Part shown: positions 1 to 7,815 of the stretch, in pieces | How positions within the stretch are numbered: the first letter of the stretch is position 1 | How the letters are laid out: each line of letters starts with the position of its first letter | Assembly: GCF_020171745.1 (NCBI RefSeq) | Contig: NZ_JAIVAH010000018.1 | Span: 186,001-250,000, forward strand | Direction: 5' to 3' | DNA length: 64,000 nt | From: Prescottella equi | GTDB lineage: Bacteria > Actinomycetota > Actinomycetes > Mycobacteriales > Mycobacteriaceae | Position numbers and translations under genes: made by a program | The notes under the pieces: generated by a model | Told to the model about the DNA's origin: nothing | Databases searched by the model: none | Seen by the model: only the letters and a program-made list of their open reading frames with translations

Positions 1-819
1 GCCATCGAGGCCGTCAACCGTCGCATCGGCGCGACGCTCGAAGAGATCAGGCCCGATATCGCCCATCGAGATTCGGTACAGATCTGCGTCGCGATCCTCG
101 GCGCCATCGGGAGCATCACCGTTCATCGGGCCACGTTGCCGGTGCGGCGACTCGAACGCCTCCTGCTCGGCGTGTGCCGATCGATCGCGCGCACCGACCT
201 TCCCGCCGACACGCAACCCGCCGGCACGCACACACGAAATTCCGGAATCCCGTTGTCCAACAAGCGGGAAGTCGTGCTCAACGAGGCGATCCTGCTGTTC
301 GAGGCACGCGGATACCACGAGGTGAGCATCGAGGACATCGGCAATGCCGCCGGCATCAATGCCTCCGGGGTCTACCGCCACTTCTCGAGCAAGTCGGATC
401 TACTGGCCGCGGCATTCCATCGCGCGGCAGAGCGACTCGCCGTCGCGGTGAGCACCGCGCTCGGCGATTCCGACACCCCCCGGCAGGCTCTCGAGTCCCT
501 CGTCGAGGTCTACGTACGCCTGTCGTTCGCGCAGTCCGAACTGATGAGCGTGTACTTCGCGGAGATCGGGAGCCTGCCGGCGCCCGAGCGCACCGCTCTT
601 CGAAACACCCAGCGACTCAATGTCGAAGAATGGGCGCTACTGCTCGGCGAGGCCCGGCCCGATCTGTCCGCGCCCGAATGCCGCTTCCTCGTCCACGCGG
701 CACTCAGCCTGGTTCTCGACGTCGGGCGCGTGATGCACTTCGAGCCGACCGCAGCCAATGAAGCCCGAGTCCAGCAGCTCATGCTCGTGACGCTGTTCGG
801 CGAGGCGGGCGACACGTGA
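1..819 (+). CDS. TetR/AcrR regulator with duplicated domains (5' end outside the window)
   Basis: The frame is open from base 1, so the gene starts upstream of the window; 272 residues are visible. Residues 1-60 read like the C-terminal end of a TetR ligand domain (LLGVCRSIAR at the end). A linker follows, and then a complete second TetR DNA-binding domain (about residues 85-135, with IEDIGNAAGINASGVYRHFS as helix-turn-helix) and a second ligand domain. Tandem-TetR proteins of about 400 residues are known in mycobacteria and rhodococci. A TTG at 136 would give a shorter protein, but the upstream coding sequence argues against it. The stop overlaps the next gene's GTG by 4 bp, so it is probably co-transcribed with the alcohol dehydrogenase and may control it. 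The ligand is unknown. Confidence 0.8.
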   Translation, partial: AIEAVNRRIGATLEEIRPDIAHRDSVQICVAILGAIGSITVHRATLPVRRLERLLLGVCRSIARTDLPADTQPAGTHTRNSGIPLSNKREVVLNEAILLFEARGYHEVSIEDIGNAAGINASGVYRHFSSKSDLLAAAFHRAAERLAVAVSTALGDSDTPRQALESLVEVYVRLSFAQSELMSVYFAEIGSLPAPERTALRNTQRLNVEEWALLLGEARPDLSAPECRFLVHAALSLVLDVGRVMHFEPTAANEARVQQLMLVTLFGEAGDT

Positions 820-1949
820 GCGTGTCGGCCACCGCCGCGGTACTGCGCGCGCACGGTGAGCCCCTTCGACTCGAATCCGTCCGGGTGCCCGAGATTCGCG
901 ACGACGAGGTACTGGTGCGCATCCATGGTGTGGGCATCTGCCACACCGACCTCACGGCCGCCGACGGTGGTGTCCCGTTCCCGCTGCCCGCGGTGCTGGG
1001 CCACGAGGGGTCCGGGGTGCTCGAGGCCGTCGGCGCCGCGGTGACCGGACTCGCGCCCGGCGACCACGTGGTCCTCGGCTTCGACTCGTGCCGACGCTGC
1101 CGCAACTGCACGAGGGGACGGCCCTCCTACTGCGAGAACTCCGCCGCACTGAATCACGGGGGTACCCGAGTCGACGGCACTACCACGCTCACAACCGCGG
1201 ATGGAGCTGCGCTGCACGGCAACTGGTTCGGTCAGTCGTCGATGGCGTCGTACGCGGTGGCGTCCGCCCGCAACGCGGTGCGTCTCCCCCGGGACGTACC
1301 CGTCGCGCTCGCGGGTCCGCTCGGCTGCGGGCTGCAGACCGGGGCCGGCACCGTGCTCAACGTGCTGCGCCCGGACCCCGGGTCCGCTATCGCAGTGTTC
1401 GGACTCGGCGCCGTGGGGATGGCCGCGATCATGGCCGCACGGGTCGCCGGATGCGAGACCGTCGTCGCCATCGATCCCCTCCCGGCGCGCCGAAAGCTCG
1501 CCCTCGAACTCGGTGCGACCGCAGCACTGTCCCCGGTCGACGTGGACGACGTCGGGCGCGCGGTGCGCCGGGAGTCCGGCGGTGGCGTCGATTTCGCCGT
1601 GGAATCGGTCGGTACCGAACAGGTTGTCCGTCAGGCACTGTCGTCACTGCGCCCGCCGGGCACCTGCGCGACTCTCGGCCTGCGCCCTGGGCGCAATCCG
1701 ATCACGATCGACCAGGGCCATCTCCTGTACGGACGGACCCTCACCGGGGTCATCGAGGGCGACGCCGATCCGCTGACCTTCCTGCCGAAGCTGGTCGACC
1801 TGTGGCGTCAGGGTCGCTTTCCCGTCGAGAAGCTGGTACGAACGTTCCCGATCGACCGGATCGACGACGCGGTGGCCGCGACACGGTCCGGAGAGGTGGT
1901 CAAGGCGGTACTCACGTTCGCGGACAACGACACCGGAGGACGAGCATGA
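816..1949 (+). CDS. Zinc-dependent alcohol dehydrogenase (MDR family, aryl/benzyl-alcohol-type)
   Basis: A 377-residue medium-chain dehydrogenase that probably oxidises a primary or aryl alcohol to the aldehyde with NAD+. Catalytic zinc ligands are visible at Cys42 (GICHTDL) and His63-Glu64 (GHEGSG), with the third likely the Cys in GPLGCGLQTG near residue 174. The structural zinc lobe is intact with four cysteines at 92, 95, 98 and 106. The Rossmann fold is marked by GLGAVGMAA, and a following Asp (VAIDP) points to NAD rather than NADP. The GTG start overlaps the preceding stop (GTGA) and its own stop overlaps the next ATG (ATGA), so three genes form a tight operon. Length is normal. The exact substrate cannot be read; GroES-like class III or AreB-type are the nearest guesses. 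Confidence 0.9.
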   Translation: MSVSATAAVLRAHGEPLRLESVRVPEIRDDEVLVRIHGVGICHTDLTAADGGVPFPLPAVLGHEGSGVLEAVGAAVTGLAPGDHVVLGFDSCRRCRNCTRGRPSYCENSAALNHGGTRVDGTTTLTTADGAALHGNWFGQSSMASYAVASARNAVRLPRDVPVALAGPLGCGLQTGAGTVLNVLRPDPGSAIAVFGLGAVGMAAIMAARVAGCETVVAIDPLPARRKLALELGATAALSPVDVDDVGRAVRRESGGGVDFAVESVGTEQVVRQALSSLRPPGTCATLGLRPGRNPITIDQGHLLYGRTLTGVIEGDADPLTFLPKLVDLWRQGRFPVEKLVRTFPIDRIDDAVAATRSGEVVKAVLTFADNDTGGRA

Positions 1950-2422
1950 ACGTACGGGACGAGGTCACGGCGCTGCGGACGCGCACCGATCGGATCGATC
2001 CGCGGGAACTGGACGCGCTCTGGGAGCGGCTGGCGCCGTGCCGGCCACGGGACCTCATCGGGTACCGCTGGCGGGGATTCGCCTTCGACACCGGACACCG
2101 GACGAGTGCGCTGCTCGAGCACGCCCACTGGTACGGCAAGGCCTTCGCGAGCGAGTCCGACGTGCAACCGCTGCTGTGCCGCGGCGAGGACGGACAGCTG
2201 TTCTCCGACATCGGCACCGGCCACGGCGAGGCGAGCCTGTGGGAGGTGCTGTTCCGCGGGGAGGTGACCGCAACGATGGTCTACGACGGCATGCCGGTGT
2301 TCGACCACTTCAAGAAGGTCGACGACGACACCGTCATCGGCGTGATGAACGGCAAGGGCAAGCTGGTGTTCGACGGCGACGAGCATTTCTGGTTCGGGTT
2401 GGAGCGGGACGTCGCGCTCTGA
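1946..2422 (+). CDS. DUF4334 / GXWXG-domain protein
   Basis: A 158-residue protein starting at the ATG that overlaps the dehydrogenase stop. The N-terminal half carries a GYRWRG block (GXWXG-type domain) and the C-terminal half the DUF4334 signature with FDHFKKVDDDTVIGVMNGK. The family is widespread in actinobacteria beside dehydrogenases, but no biochemical role is established to my knowledge. Translational coupling to the alcohol dehydrogenase suggests a role with the same substrate, perhaps as a small lipocalin-like binding protein; that is inference. A longer reading of this frame, back to 1088, is an antisense-type GC artefact inside the dehydrogenase and is not used. Confidence 0.8.
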   Translation: MNVRDEVTALRTRTDRIDPRELDALWERLAPCRPRDLIGYRWRGFAFDTGHRTSALLEHAHWYGKAFASESDVQPLLCRGEDGQLFSDIGTGHGEASLWEVLFRGEVTATMVYDGMPVFDHFKKVDDDTVIGVMNGKGKLVFDGDEHFWFGLERDVAL

Positions 2423-2452
2423 CGCCGGGGCGCCCGAGCGCGACATCGATGC

Positions 2453-3295
2453 TCAGATCAGGTGCCGGTGCGCCGCGAGCCGTCGGCGCATGTCCCGCAG
2501 GTAGAACGTGGCCGTCACCTGCCGGATCGGCCGCGGCACCCGCCGGTAGACGACGGGCAGGACCGACATGAGCCGGTCGAAGCGGCGCTGATCGCGGGGA
2601 CTCCAGGGAAGCGCGAACTGGTCTCGGACTCGGGGCGGCAGCAGACCGATCGTGAAGAAGCGCTGCAGCGGCATGATCATCCGCACCGGAATCGGTGCCG
2701 TGCCACCGGAGAGCAGACCGCGCACGTACGCGCGCACCTGGTCGTCGACCTCGGCGGAGTCGATCATCCGGTCCCAGTACGCGTCGAACTCGGCGCGGGT
2801 GGCCGGCCACATGTCGTCCTTGACCTGCAGCGCCGTCCCGTACACCGCGGACTGCCGGTACAGCCGCTCCGCGTCGGCGTCCGTGACCTCCCCGAAGAAC
2901 CGCCGGTACATGTCGGAACCGTTGCGGTACAACGTCGCCGCGACCCACAACTGCAGCCCCGGATCGAACGCGTTGTATCGCTCGGACCGTACCGGGACGT
3001 GCGCCTTGTTGACCAGACGCACCACCGCCTGCTTCTCCTCGGGCGTGCCGAGGGTCACGGCGTACACGTACGTCATGGTGGTCCGCAGCCGGTCCAGCGG
3101 ACGCTCGAGCGTCGTGCTGTGCTCGGCGACGCCCCGGCCGACGCCCGGCAGCGCCAACTGCAGCAGGACGGTGGCTCCGGCGCCGATCAGCAGCATGGAC
3201 TCGCCCACGAAGTCGGCGAGATCCAGCGATCCGGCGGACGCGTCCACCGACGCCGGGAGGTCGCGGCTCGGTCGAGTGGTGGCATCGATCGTCAT
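2453..3295 (-). CDS. MpaB/DUF2236-family putative haem oxygenase (copy 1)
   Basis: A 280-residue member of the oxygenase MpaB family (DUF2236), the group that includes latex-clearing protein Lcp and fungal MpaB, which cleave C=C bonds of isoprenoids. Family marks seen: GAGATVLLQLALPGV near residue 38, HSTTLERPLDRLRTT, the His in NKAHVPV (near residue 99, candidate axial haem ligand) and the block FDPGLQLWVAATLY. No signal peptide is evident, so a cytoplasmic or membrane-associated enzyme is likely. It is last in the minus-strand run acyl-CoA dehydrogenase, GntR, MpaB. Oxidative attack on an unsaturated lipid or terpenoid is inferred only. Haem binding is a family property, not something shown here. 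Confidence 0.8.
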   Translation of the reverse strand: MTIDATTRPSRDLPASVDASAGSLDLADFVGESMLLIGAGATVLLQLALPGVGRGVAEHSTTLERPLDRLRTTMTYVYAVTLGTPEEKQAVVRLVNKAHVPVRSERYNAFDPGLQLWVAATLYRNGSDMYRRFFGEVTDADAERLYRQSAVYGTALQVKDDMWPATRAEFDAYWDRMIDSAEVDDQVRAYVRGLLSGGTAPIPVRMIMPLQRFFTIGLLPPRVRDQFALPWSPRDQRRFDRLMSVLPVVYRRVPRPIRQVTATFYLRDMRRRLAAHRHLI

Positions 3296-3332
3296 CGTTC
3301 GTCACTTTCGTCGGGTGATGGACGGTTGTCGG

Positions 3333-4013
3333 TCATTCCCAGATTCCGCTCCGCTCGAGGTGCGCGACGAGCCGGTCGGCCGCGTCGTCGAACTGGATCC
3401 GAGTGTGCCGCACGACGGCGGCGCGATCACGTGCCCCGATCGCCGAGATCAGATCGGCGTGGGTGCGCACGGCGAGTGCGCCCCACGCCGGGTCCGCCGC
3501 GTACAGCTGATACGGCGTGTACCGGGCCGCGCTGGCCAGGAACCAGGCGAGCTTGGGGCCGCCGGCGATGCGGCACAGCTCCCGATGGAACTCGTACTCG
3601 GCCTCGGCAATCCGCTCCGCGTCGGCCGCGTCGACCGCCTCACGGAGCACCGTGTTGAGGTCGGTGAGCCGCGCCAGATCGTCGGCGTCCGCGGAGCCGG
3701 AGGCACGGACCGCGAGTTCCACCGTGATCCGGCCCTGTAGCCAGAAGATGTCGTACACATCCTCCCGATCCAACGGCGAGACGACGTATCCGCGGTTGGG
3801 GACGGATTCGACCATCCCCTCCCCCCGGAGGGTCAGCAGCGCCTCGCGCACCGGCGTCACGCTGACCCCGAGTTCAGCCGCGGTCTCGTCGAGGCGGACG
3901 AAGGCGCCCGGCCGCAGCCGGCCCGACATGACGGCACCGCGCAGGTGTGCCGCCACGTCGTCGGAGAGTTGGGTCCGGCGAAGCGGGCGCGTGGGCCGAG
4001 CCGGCGCAGCCAT
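3333..4013 (-). CDS. GntR-family regulator, FCD (FadR/VanR) type
   Basis: A 226-residue regulator. The winged helix at residues 15-80 includes LRGAVMSGRLRPGAFVRLDE and a recognition helix in ELGVSVTPVREALLTLRGEG. An all-helical FCD ligand-binding domain follows, with conserved Arg/His positions (EFHRELCRIAGG). It lies 8 bp after the acyl-CoA dehydrogenase and 37 bp before the MpaB gene, so it is probably transcribed with both. The 18-bp perfect palindrome at 5294-5311, in the promoter region of that operon, is a plausible binding site and would make the system autoregulated. The effector is probably an organic acid or acyl-CoA from the pathway (inference from the FCD class). Confidence 0.9.
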   Translation of the reverse strand: MAAPARPTRPLRRTQLSDDVAAHLRGAVMSGRLRPGAFVRLDETAAELGVSVTPVREALLTLRGEGMVESVPNRGYVVSPLDREDVYDIFWLQGRITVELAVRASGSADADDLARLTDLNTVLREAVDAADAERIAEAEYEFHRELCRIAGGPKLAWFLASAARYTPYQLYAADPAWGALAVRTHADLISAIGARDRAAVVRHTRIQFDDAADRLVAHLERSGIWE

Positions 4014-4021
4014 GTCGCCTC

Positions 4022-5164
4022 CTACAGCCCGTACGTCTTGCCGATGATGTCGCGCTGGATCTCGTTGGTACCACCGTAGATCGACGAAACGAGCGTCTTG
4101 CGGACGTGGCCCTCCATGTCGAACTCGGTGGCGTAGCCGTAGCCGCCCATCATCTGCATGCCCTCGAGCGCCACCTTCTTCGCGGTCTCGGTGGCCTTGA
4201 GCTTCACCATGGACGCCTCACGCGGGAACATCTTGGTCGGATTCTCGTCGACCAGTCGAGCGGTGCTGTACACCAGCAGCCGGGTGCACTCGATCTCGGT
4301 CGCCAGATCGGCGATGCGATGACGCAGCGCCTGGAAGGTTCCCACCGGACGACCGAACTGCTTTCGCTGCGTGACGAACTCGAGCGTGTCGTCGAACGCC
4401 CGCTGCGCCGTGCCGAGCATCATGGCGCCGAGGATCAGCCGTTCGATGTTGAGGCCCGTCATCAGCTGCGTCCAGCCCTGACCCACCTCGCCGACCACCG
4501 CGTCGTCGGGGAGCAGCACGTCCGTGAGGTAGAGGTCGTTGACCTCCTTGCCGCCCATCGTGGCGATGCCGCTGATCTTCAGTCCCGGCGTGCCGGTCGG
4601 CAGATGGAACATCGTCAGACCCTCGTGCTTGGAGCCACTGCGATCGGTGCGGGCCACCAGCAGAATGTTCTCGGCGAAATGCGCGCTGGAACACCACGTC
4701 TTCTGCCCGTTGATCAGCCAGCCGTCGGACACCTTCTCGGCCTTGCAGCTGAGGTTGCCCACGTCGGAGCCGGCCTCGGGCTCCGACATCGAGATCGACT
4801 CGGACGCACCGCGGACGATCCCGCCGAGCACGGCCTCCTTCTGTGCGGCCGTGCCGAACTTCGCGTAGGCGGCCCCGGTGATGAGGGTGGGTCCGATGCC
4901 CCCGATCGGTGCCATGCCGCGGGCGGCCTGCTCGAGCAGGATGCACATGTCGACGGCGGCGCCGGCCGAGCCGCCGTACTCCTCGGGCACCGTGATCCCC
5001 AGCCAGCCCAGGTCGGCCATCTTCGAGTAGAGGTCCTGATTGTGGTGATGCTCGCCGCGGGCGGTGAGCGCGTCCCGCTGCTCGCGGGTTCCGCACTCCT
5101 TGCGGCAGAACGCGGCCACGGCCTGCGCGAAGTCCTGCTGTTCGGGCGTGAAGTCGATCGCCAT
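4022..5164 (-). CDS. Acyl-CoA dehydrogenase
   Basis: A 380-residue flavoenzyme that would introduce the alpha,beta double bond into an acyl-CoA. Start chosen at 5164 (MAIDFTPEQQ), which follows an AGGAG ribosome site; the longer frame upstream is not protein-like. Family marks: helical N-domain, the FAD/substrate segment TMGGKEVNDLYLTDV, GRPVGTFQALRHRIADLA, and the C-terminal GMQMMGGYGYATEF and YGGTNEIQRDIIGKTYG blocks. It leads a minus-strand operon with the GntR regulator and the first MpaB gene, divergent from an aldehyde dehydrogenase. The neighbourhood suggests oxidation of alcohol to aldehyde to acid, then CoA-linked degradation; no ligase lies in this immediate group. Confidence 0.93.
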   Translation of the reverse strand: MAIDFTPEQQDFAQAVAAFCRKECGTREQRDALTARGEHHHNQDLYSKMADLGWLGITVPEEYGGSAGAAVDMCILLEQAARGMAPIGGIGPTLITGAAYAKFGTAAQKEAVLGGIVRGASESISMSEPEAGSDVGNLSCKAEKVSDGWLINGQKTWCSSAHFAENILLVARTDRSGSKHEGLTMFHLPTGTPGLKISGIATMGGKEVNDLYLTDVLLPDDAVVGEVGQGWTQLMTGLNIERLILGAMMLGTAQRAFDDTLEFVTQRKQFGRPVGTFQALRHRIADLATEIECTRLLVYSTARLVDENPTKMFPREASMVKLKATETAKKVALEGMQMMGGYGYATEFDMEGHVRKTLVSSIYGGTNEIQRDIIGKTYGL

Positions 5165-5293
5165 CTGATGTGCTCCTGCCTGCGAAGAGTCGAGTGAAGC
5201 GGGGCTCGAACGCCCGGATCCGGTGCGGATGCCGCGTGTGGGGTTGTCCACATCTGCCGGGACTAATAGTGTGAGCGTCAACACAGTAAATCA

Positions 5294-5311
5294 CATCACA
5301 TATATGTGATG
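5294..5311. promoter_or_regulatory. 18-bp perfect palindrome, candidate GntR operator
   Basis: CATCACATATATGTGATG is a perfect inverted repeat in the 174-bp divergent promoter region between the acyl-CoA dehydrogenase (start 5164) and the aldehyde dehydrogenase (start 5339). Its size, its AT-rich centre and the presence of an FCD-type GntR gene in one of the flanking operons fit a regulator binding site controlling both directions. Confidence 0.65.
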
Positions 5312-5338
5312 CGATCCCCGGCACGGAGGAAGCCCGAC

Positions 5339-6874
5339 ATGACCCGAGAACTGTCTTCGAGCGACGCGGCACCCGGATTACCCACCGCCCCCACCCGAGA
5401 GGACGCGCCCACGACCTTCGCGAGCCTCGACCCCCGCACCGGCGAGACCCTGGCCGAGTACCCGGTCGCGACCGCAACCGACGTGCGCGCCGCCGTCGAG
5501 CGCGCACGTGGCGCGGCACGCTGGTGGGACGCCCAGGGTTTCCGTGGCCGCCGCGACTGGCTGCTCGAGTTCAAGAAGGCCATCGCCTCGGACGGCGACG
5601 GCCTGGCGCGGGTGATCTCGGCCGAGACCGGAAAGCCGCACGACGACGCGCTGCTCGAGGTGATGCTCGCCGTCGAGCACCTCGACTGGGCCGCCCGCAA
5701 CGCGAAGAAGGTCCTCAAGCCGCGCCGCGTGCCGTCCGGCCTCGTGAGCGCCAACCAGTCGGCCACGCTCGGCTACAAGCCGATGGGGGTCGTCGGCGTC
5801 ATCGGGCCGTGGAACTACCCCGTCTACACCCCGATGGGTTCGATCTCATACGCACTCGCCGCCGGCAACGCGATCGTCTTCAAGCCCAGTGAACTCACCC
5901 CGGGCGTCGGTAAGTGGCTCGAGGCCAAGTGGAACTCGCTCGCGCCCACCCAGCCCGTGCTGCAGGTGATCACGGGGCTCGGCGCGACGGGCGCGGACCT
6001 GTGCCGTGCCGGCGTCGACAAGATCGCCTTCACCGGATCCGGCCCCACGGCTCGCAAGGTCATGGCGGTGTGCGCCGAAACCCTCACCCCGCTGGTCGCG
6101 GAGTGCGGCGGCAAGGACGCGATGCTGGTCGCCGAGGACGCCGACCTCGACAAGGCGGTCGAGTTCGCCGCGTTCGGCGCGTTCGGCAACGCCGGCCAGA
6201 CGTGCGCCGGCGTCGAACGCATCTACGTCGCCGAACCGGTGTACCGCCAGTTCCTCGACAAGTTCACCGCCGCGGTCGAGCGCGTCCGGCCGGGCGGCTC
6301 GGACGCCGACACCTACGGCCCGATGACGCTGCCGCGCCAGGTCGACGTCGTGCGCAATCACATCGCCGACGCGCTGAACAAGGGCGCCCGGGCAGTGACC
6401 GGCGGAATCGACTCGGTCCACGAGCGTTTCGTCGATCCGGTGATCCTCACCGACGTGCCGGAATCGTCGTCCGCGGTGTGCGAGGAGACATTCGGACCGA
6501 CCGTCGTGGTCAACCGGGTGCGCGACATCGAGGAGGGCATCGAACGCGCGAATGCCACGTCCTACGGCCTCGGCGCGTCGGTCTTCACGTCGAACCGCAG
6601 CCGCGGCAGGGACATCGCGGACCGCCTGCGCACCGGCATGGTCTCGGTGAACTCGGTGCTCGGTTTCGCCGGGATCCCGTCCTTGCCGTTCGGCGGCATC
6701 GGCGAGTCCGGGTTCGGCCGCATCCACGGCGCCGACGGTCTGCGCGAGTTCAGCCGCCCCAAGGCCGTCACCGTCCAGAAGTTCTCGGCGCCACTGAATC
6801 TGCTGACGCTCGAGCGGTCCGCGCGGGACATGAAGATCTCCGCATGGATGCTCAAGGCCCGGCACGGGCGGTGA
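5339..6874 (+). CDS. NAD(P)-dependent aldehyde dehydrogenase
   Basis: A 511-residue aldehyde dehydrogenase. The ATG at 5339 is preferred over 5306 because a GGAGGA ribosome site precedes it by about 9 bp and the upstream ATGs overlap the palindromic operator. Catalytic Cys289 (GNAGQTCAGVER), general-base Glu255 (LVAECGGKD) and Asn159 (GPWNYP) are all present, and FTGSGPTARK marks the cofactor fold. Length is normal with a short C-terminal extension. It would convert the aldehyde made by the upstream alcohol dehydrogenase to the acid. Its stop overlaps a possible GTG start of the second MpaB-type gene, so the two are coupled. Confidence 0.93.
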   Translation: MTRELSSSDAAPGLPTAPTREDAPTTFASLDPRTGETLAEYPVATATDVRAAVERARGAARWWDAQGFRGRRDWLLEFKKAIASDGDGLARVISAETGKPHDDALLEVMLAVEHLDWAARNAKKVLKPRRVPSGLVSANQSATLGYKPMGVVGVIGPWNYPVYTPMGSISYALAAGNAIVFKPSELTPGVGKWLEAKWNSLAPTQPVLQVITGLGATGADLCRAGVDKIAFTGSGPTARKVMAVCAETLTPLVAECGGKDAMLVAEDADLDKAVEFAAFGAFGNAGQTCAGVERIYVAEPVYRQFLDKFTAAVERVRPGGSDADTYGPMTLPRQVDVVRNHIADALNKGARAVTGGIDSVHERFVDPVILTDVPESSSAVCEETFGPTVVVNRVRDIEEGIERANATSYGLGASVFTSNRSRGRDIADRLRTGMVSVNSVLGFAGIPSLPFGGIGESGFGRIHGADGLREFSRPKAVTVQKFSAPLNLLTLERSARDMKISAWMLKARHGR

Positions 6875-6879
6875 CGGCG

Positions 6880-7815
6880 ATGACCCTGACCAACGGACGC
6901 CGCGCGGGCGTCTTCCCCGCCCCCGACCGCGATCCGCAGCCGCGGTCGGGGCGGCGGGGGTGGGTGAAGGTCATCGAGGGCCTCGATCCCGTGACCCAGC
7001 ACCAGGACATCCTCCGCATCACCTCGGGATACGAGTTCCCGTGGGACTACCAGCGATCGCTCGAGTTCGCCCTGTTCCGCACCTACTGCGTGCCGACGAT
7101 ATCCGAACTGCTCGCCCGCACAGGCGAGTTCGAGAAGAGACCGCAGAAGCGCTACGACGACACCGCGCTCCTCATGAGCGAACTCGTCGAGCACGGCTAC
7201 GACTCGCCCCGCGGTCGGGAGTCCCTGCGCAACATCAACCGGATGCACGGCCGCTACACGATCTCGAACGACGACATGCTGTACGTGCTGTCGACGTTCG
7301 TGTACGACCCGATCGACTGGATCGACCGCTACGGCTGGCGCAGACTGCACCCGCACGAGCGGCTGGCGTCGTTCCACTTCTACCGTCAAGTGGGAATTCG
7401 CATGGGGATCAAGGACATCCCCGATTCGTACCAGGACTTCCAGCGCTTCAAGATGGACTACGAGCGGGAGAAGTTCGTCTACAGCGACGACAACCACCGG
7501 ATCGGCAGCTACACGCTGGGACTGTTCCAGTCGTGGTACCCGACGTTCCTGGCCAGGCCAGTCGCCGCGGCCGTGTACGCGCTGATCGACGATCGCATGG
7601 CGGTCGCGTTCGGGTTCCCGAAGGGGTCACCGCGCGTGCGCACGGCGGCCGAGGCCGGCCTGCGTGCGCGATCCACGGTGGTGCGCCTGCTGCCCAAGCG
7701 CCGGGCGTCGGCCGGGGCCACCGACCCGCACAATCGCACCTATCCCGGTTACCCGGTGGGCTACTGCCCTCGGGACCTGGGAGTCGAGCACGATCACTCG
7801 CAACGAGTGAACTGA
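6880..7815 (+). CDS. MpaB/DUF2236-family putative haem oxygenase (copy 2, divergent)
   Basis: A 311-residue DUF2236 member of a different subfamily from the copy at 2453-3295. Marks include ITSGYEFPWDYQRSLEFALF, NINRMHGRYTISNDDMLYVL with a candidate haem-ligand His, and the acidic-aromatic block TFVYDPIDWIDRYGWR. The C-terminus is basic and Tyr/Pro rich. The ATG at 6880 is used; a GTG at 6871 would overlap the aldehyde dehydrogenase stop by 4 bp and is also credible. Two distinct MpaB-type oxygenases in one alcohol/aldehyde/acyl-CoA locus suggest oxidative attack on a lipid-like substrate. The last 22 bp overlap the convergent LysR gene. Confidence 0.8.
   Translation: MTLTNGRRAGVFPAPDRDPQPRSGRRGWVKVIEGLDPVTQHQDILRITSGYEFPWDYQRSLEFALFRTYCVPTISELLARTGEFEKRPQKRYDDTALLMSELVEHGYDSPRGRESLRNINRMHGRYTISNDDMLYVLSTFVYDPIDWIDRYGWRRLHPHERLASFHFYRQVGIRMGIKDIPDSYQDFQRFKMDYEREKFVYSDDNHRIGSYTLGLFQSWYPTFLARPVAAAVYALIDDRMAVAFGFPKGSPRVRTAAEAGLRARSTVVRLLPKRRASAGATDPHNRTYPGYPVGYCPRDLGVEHDHSQRVN

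Noticed and set aside
1088-1945. Long plus-strand frame continuous with the DUF4334 gene
   Set aside because: It is Arg-rich shadow coding of the alcohol dehydrogenase; the real gene starts at the ATGA overlap at 1946.
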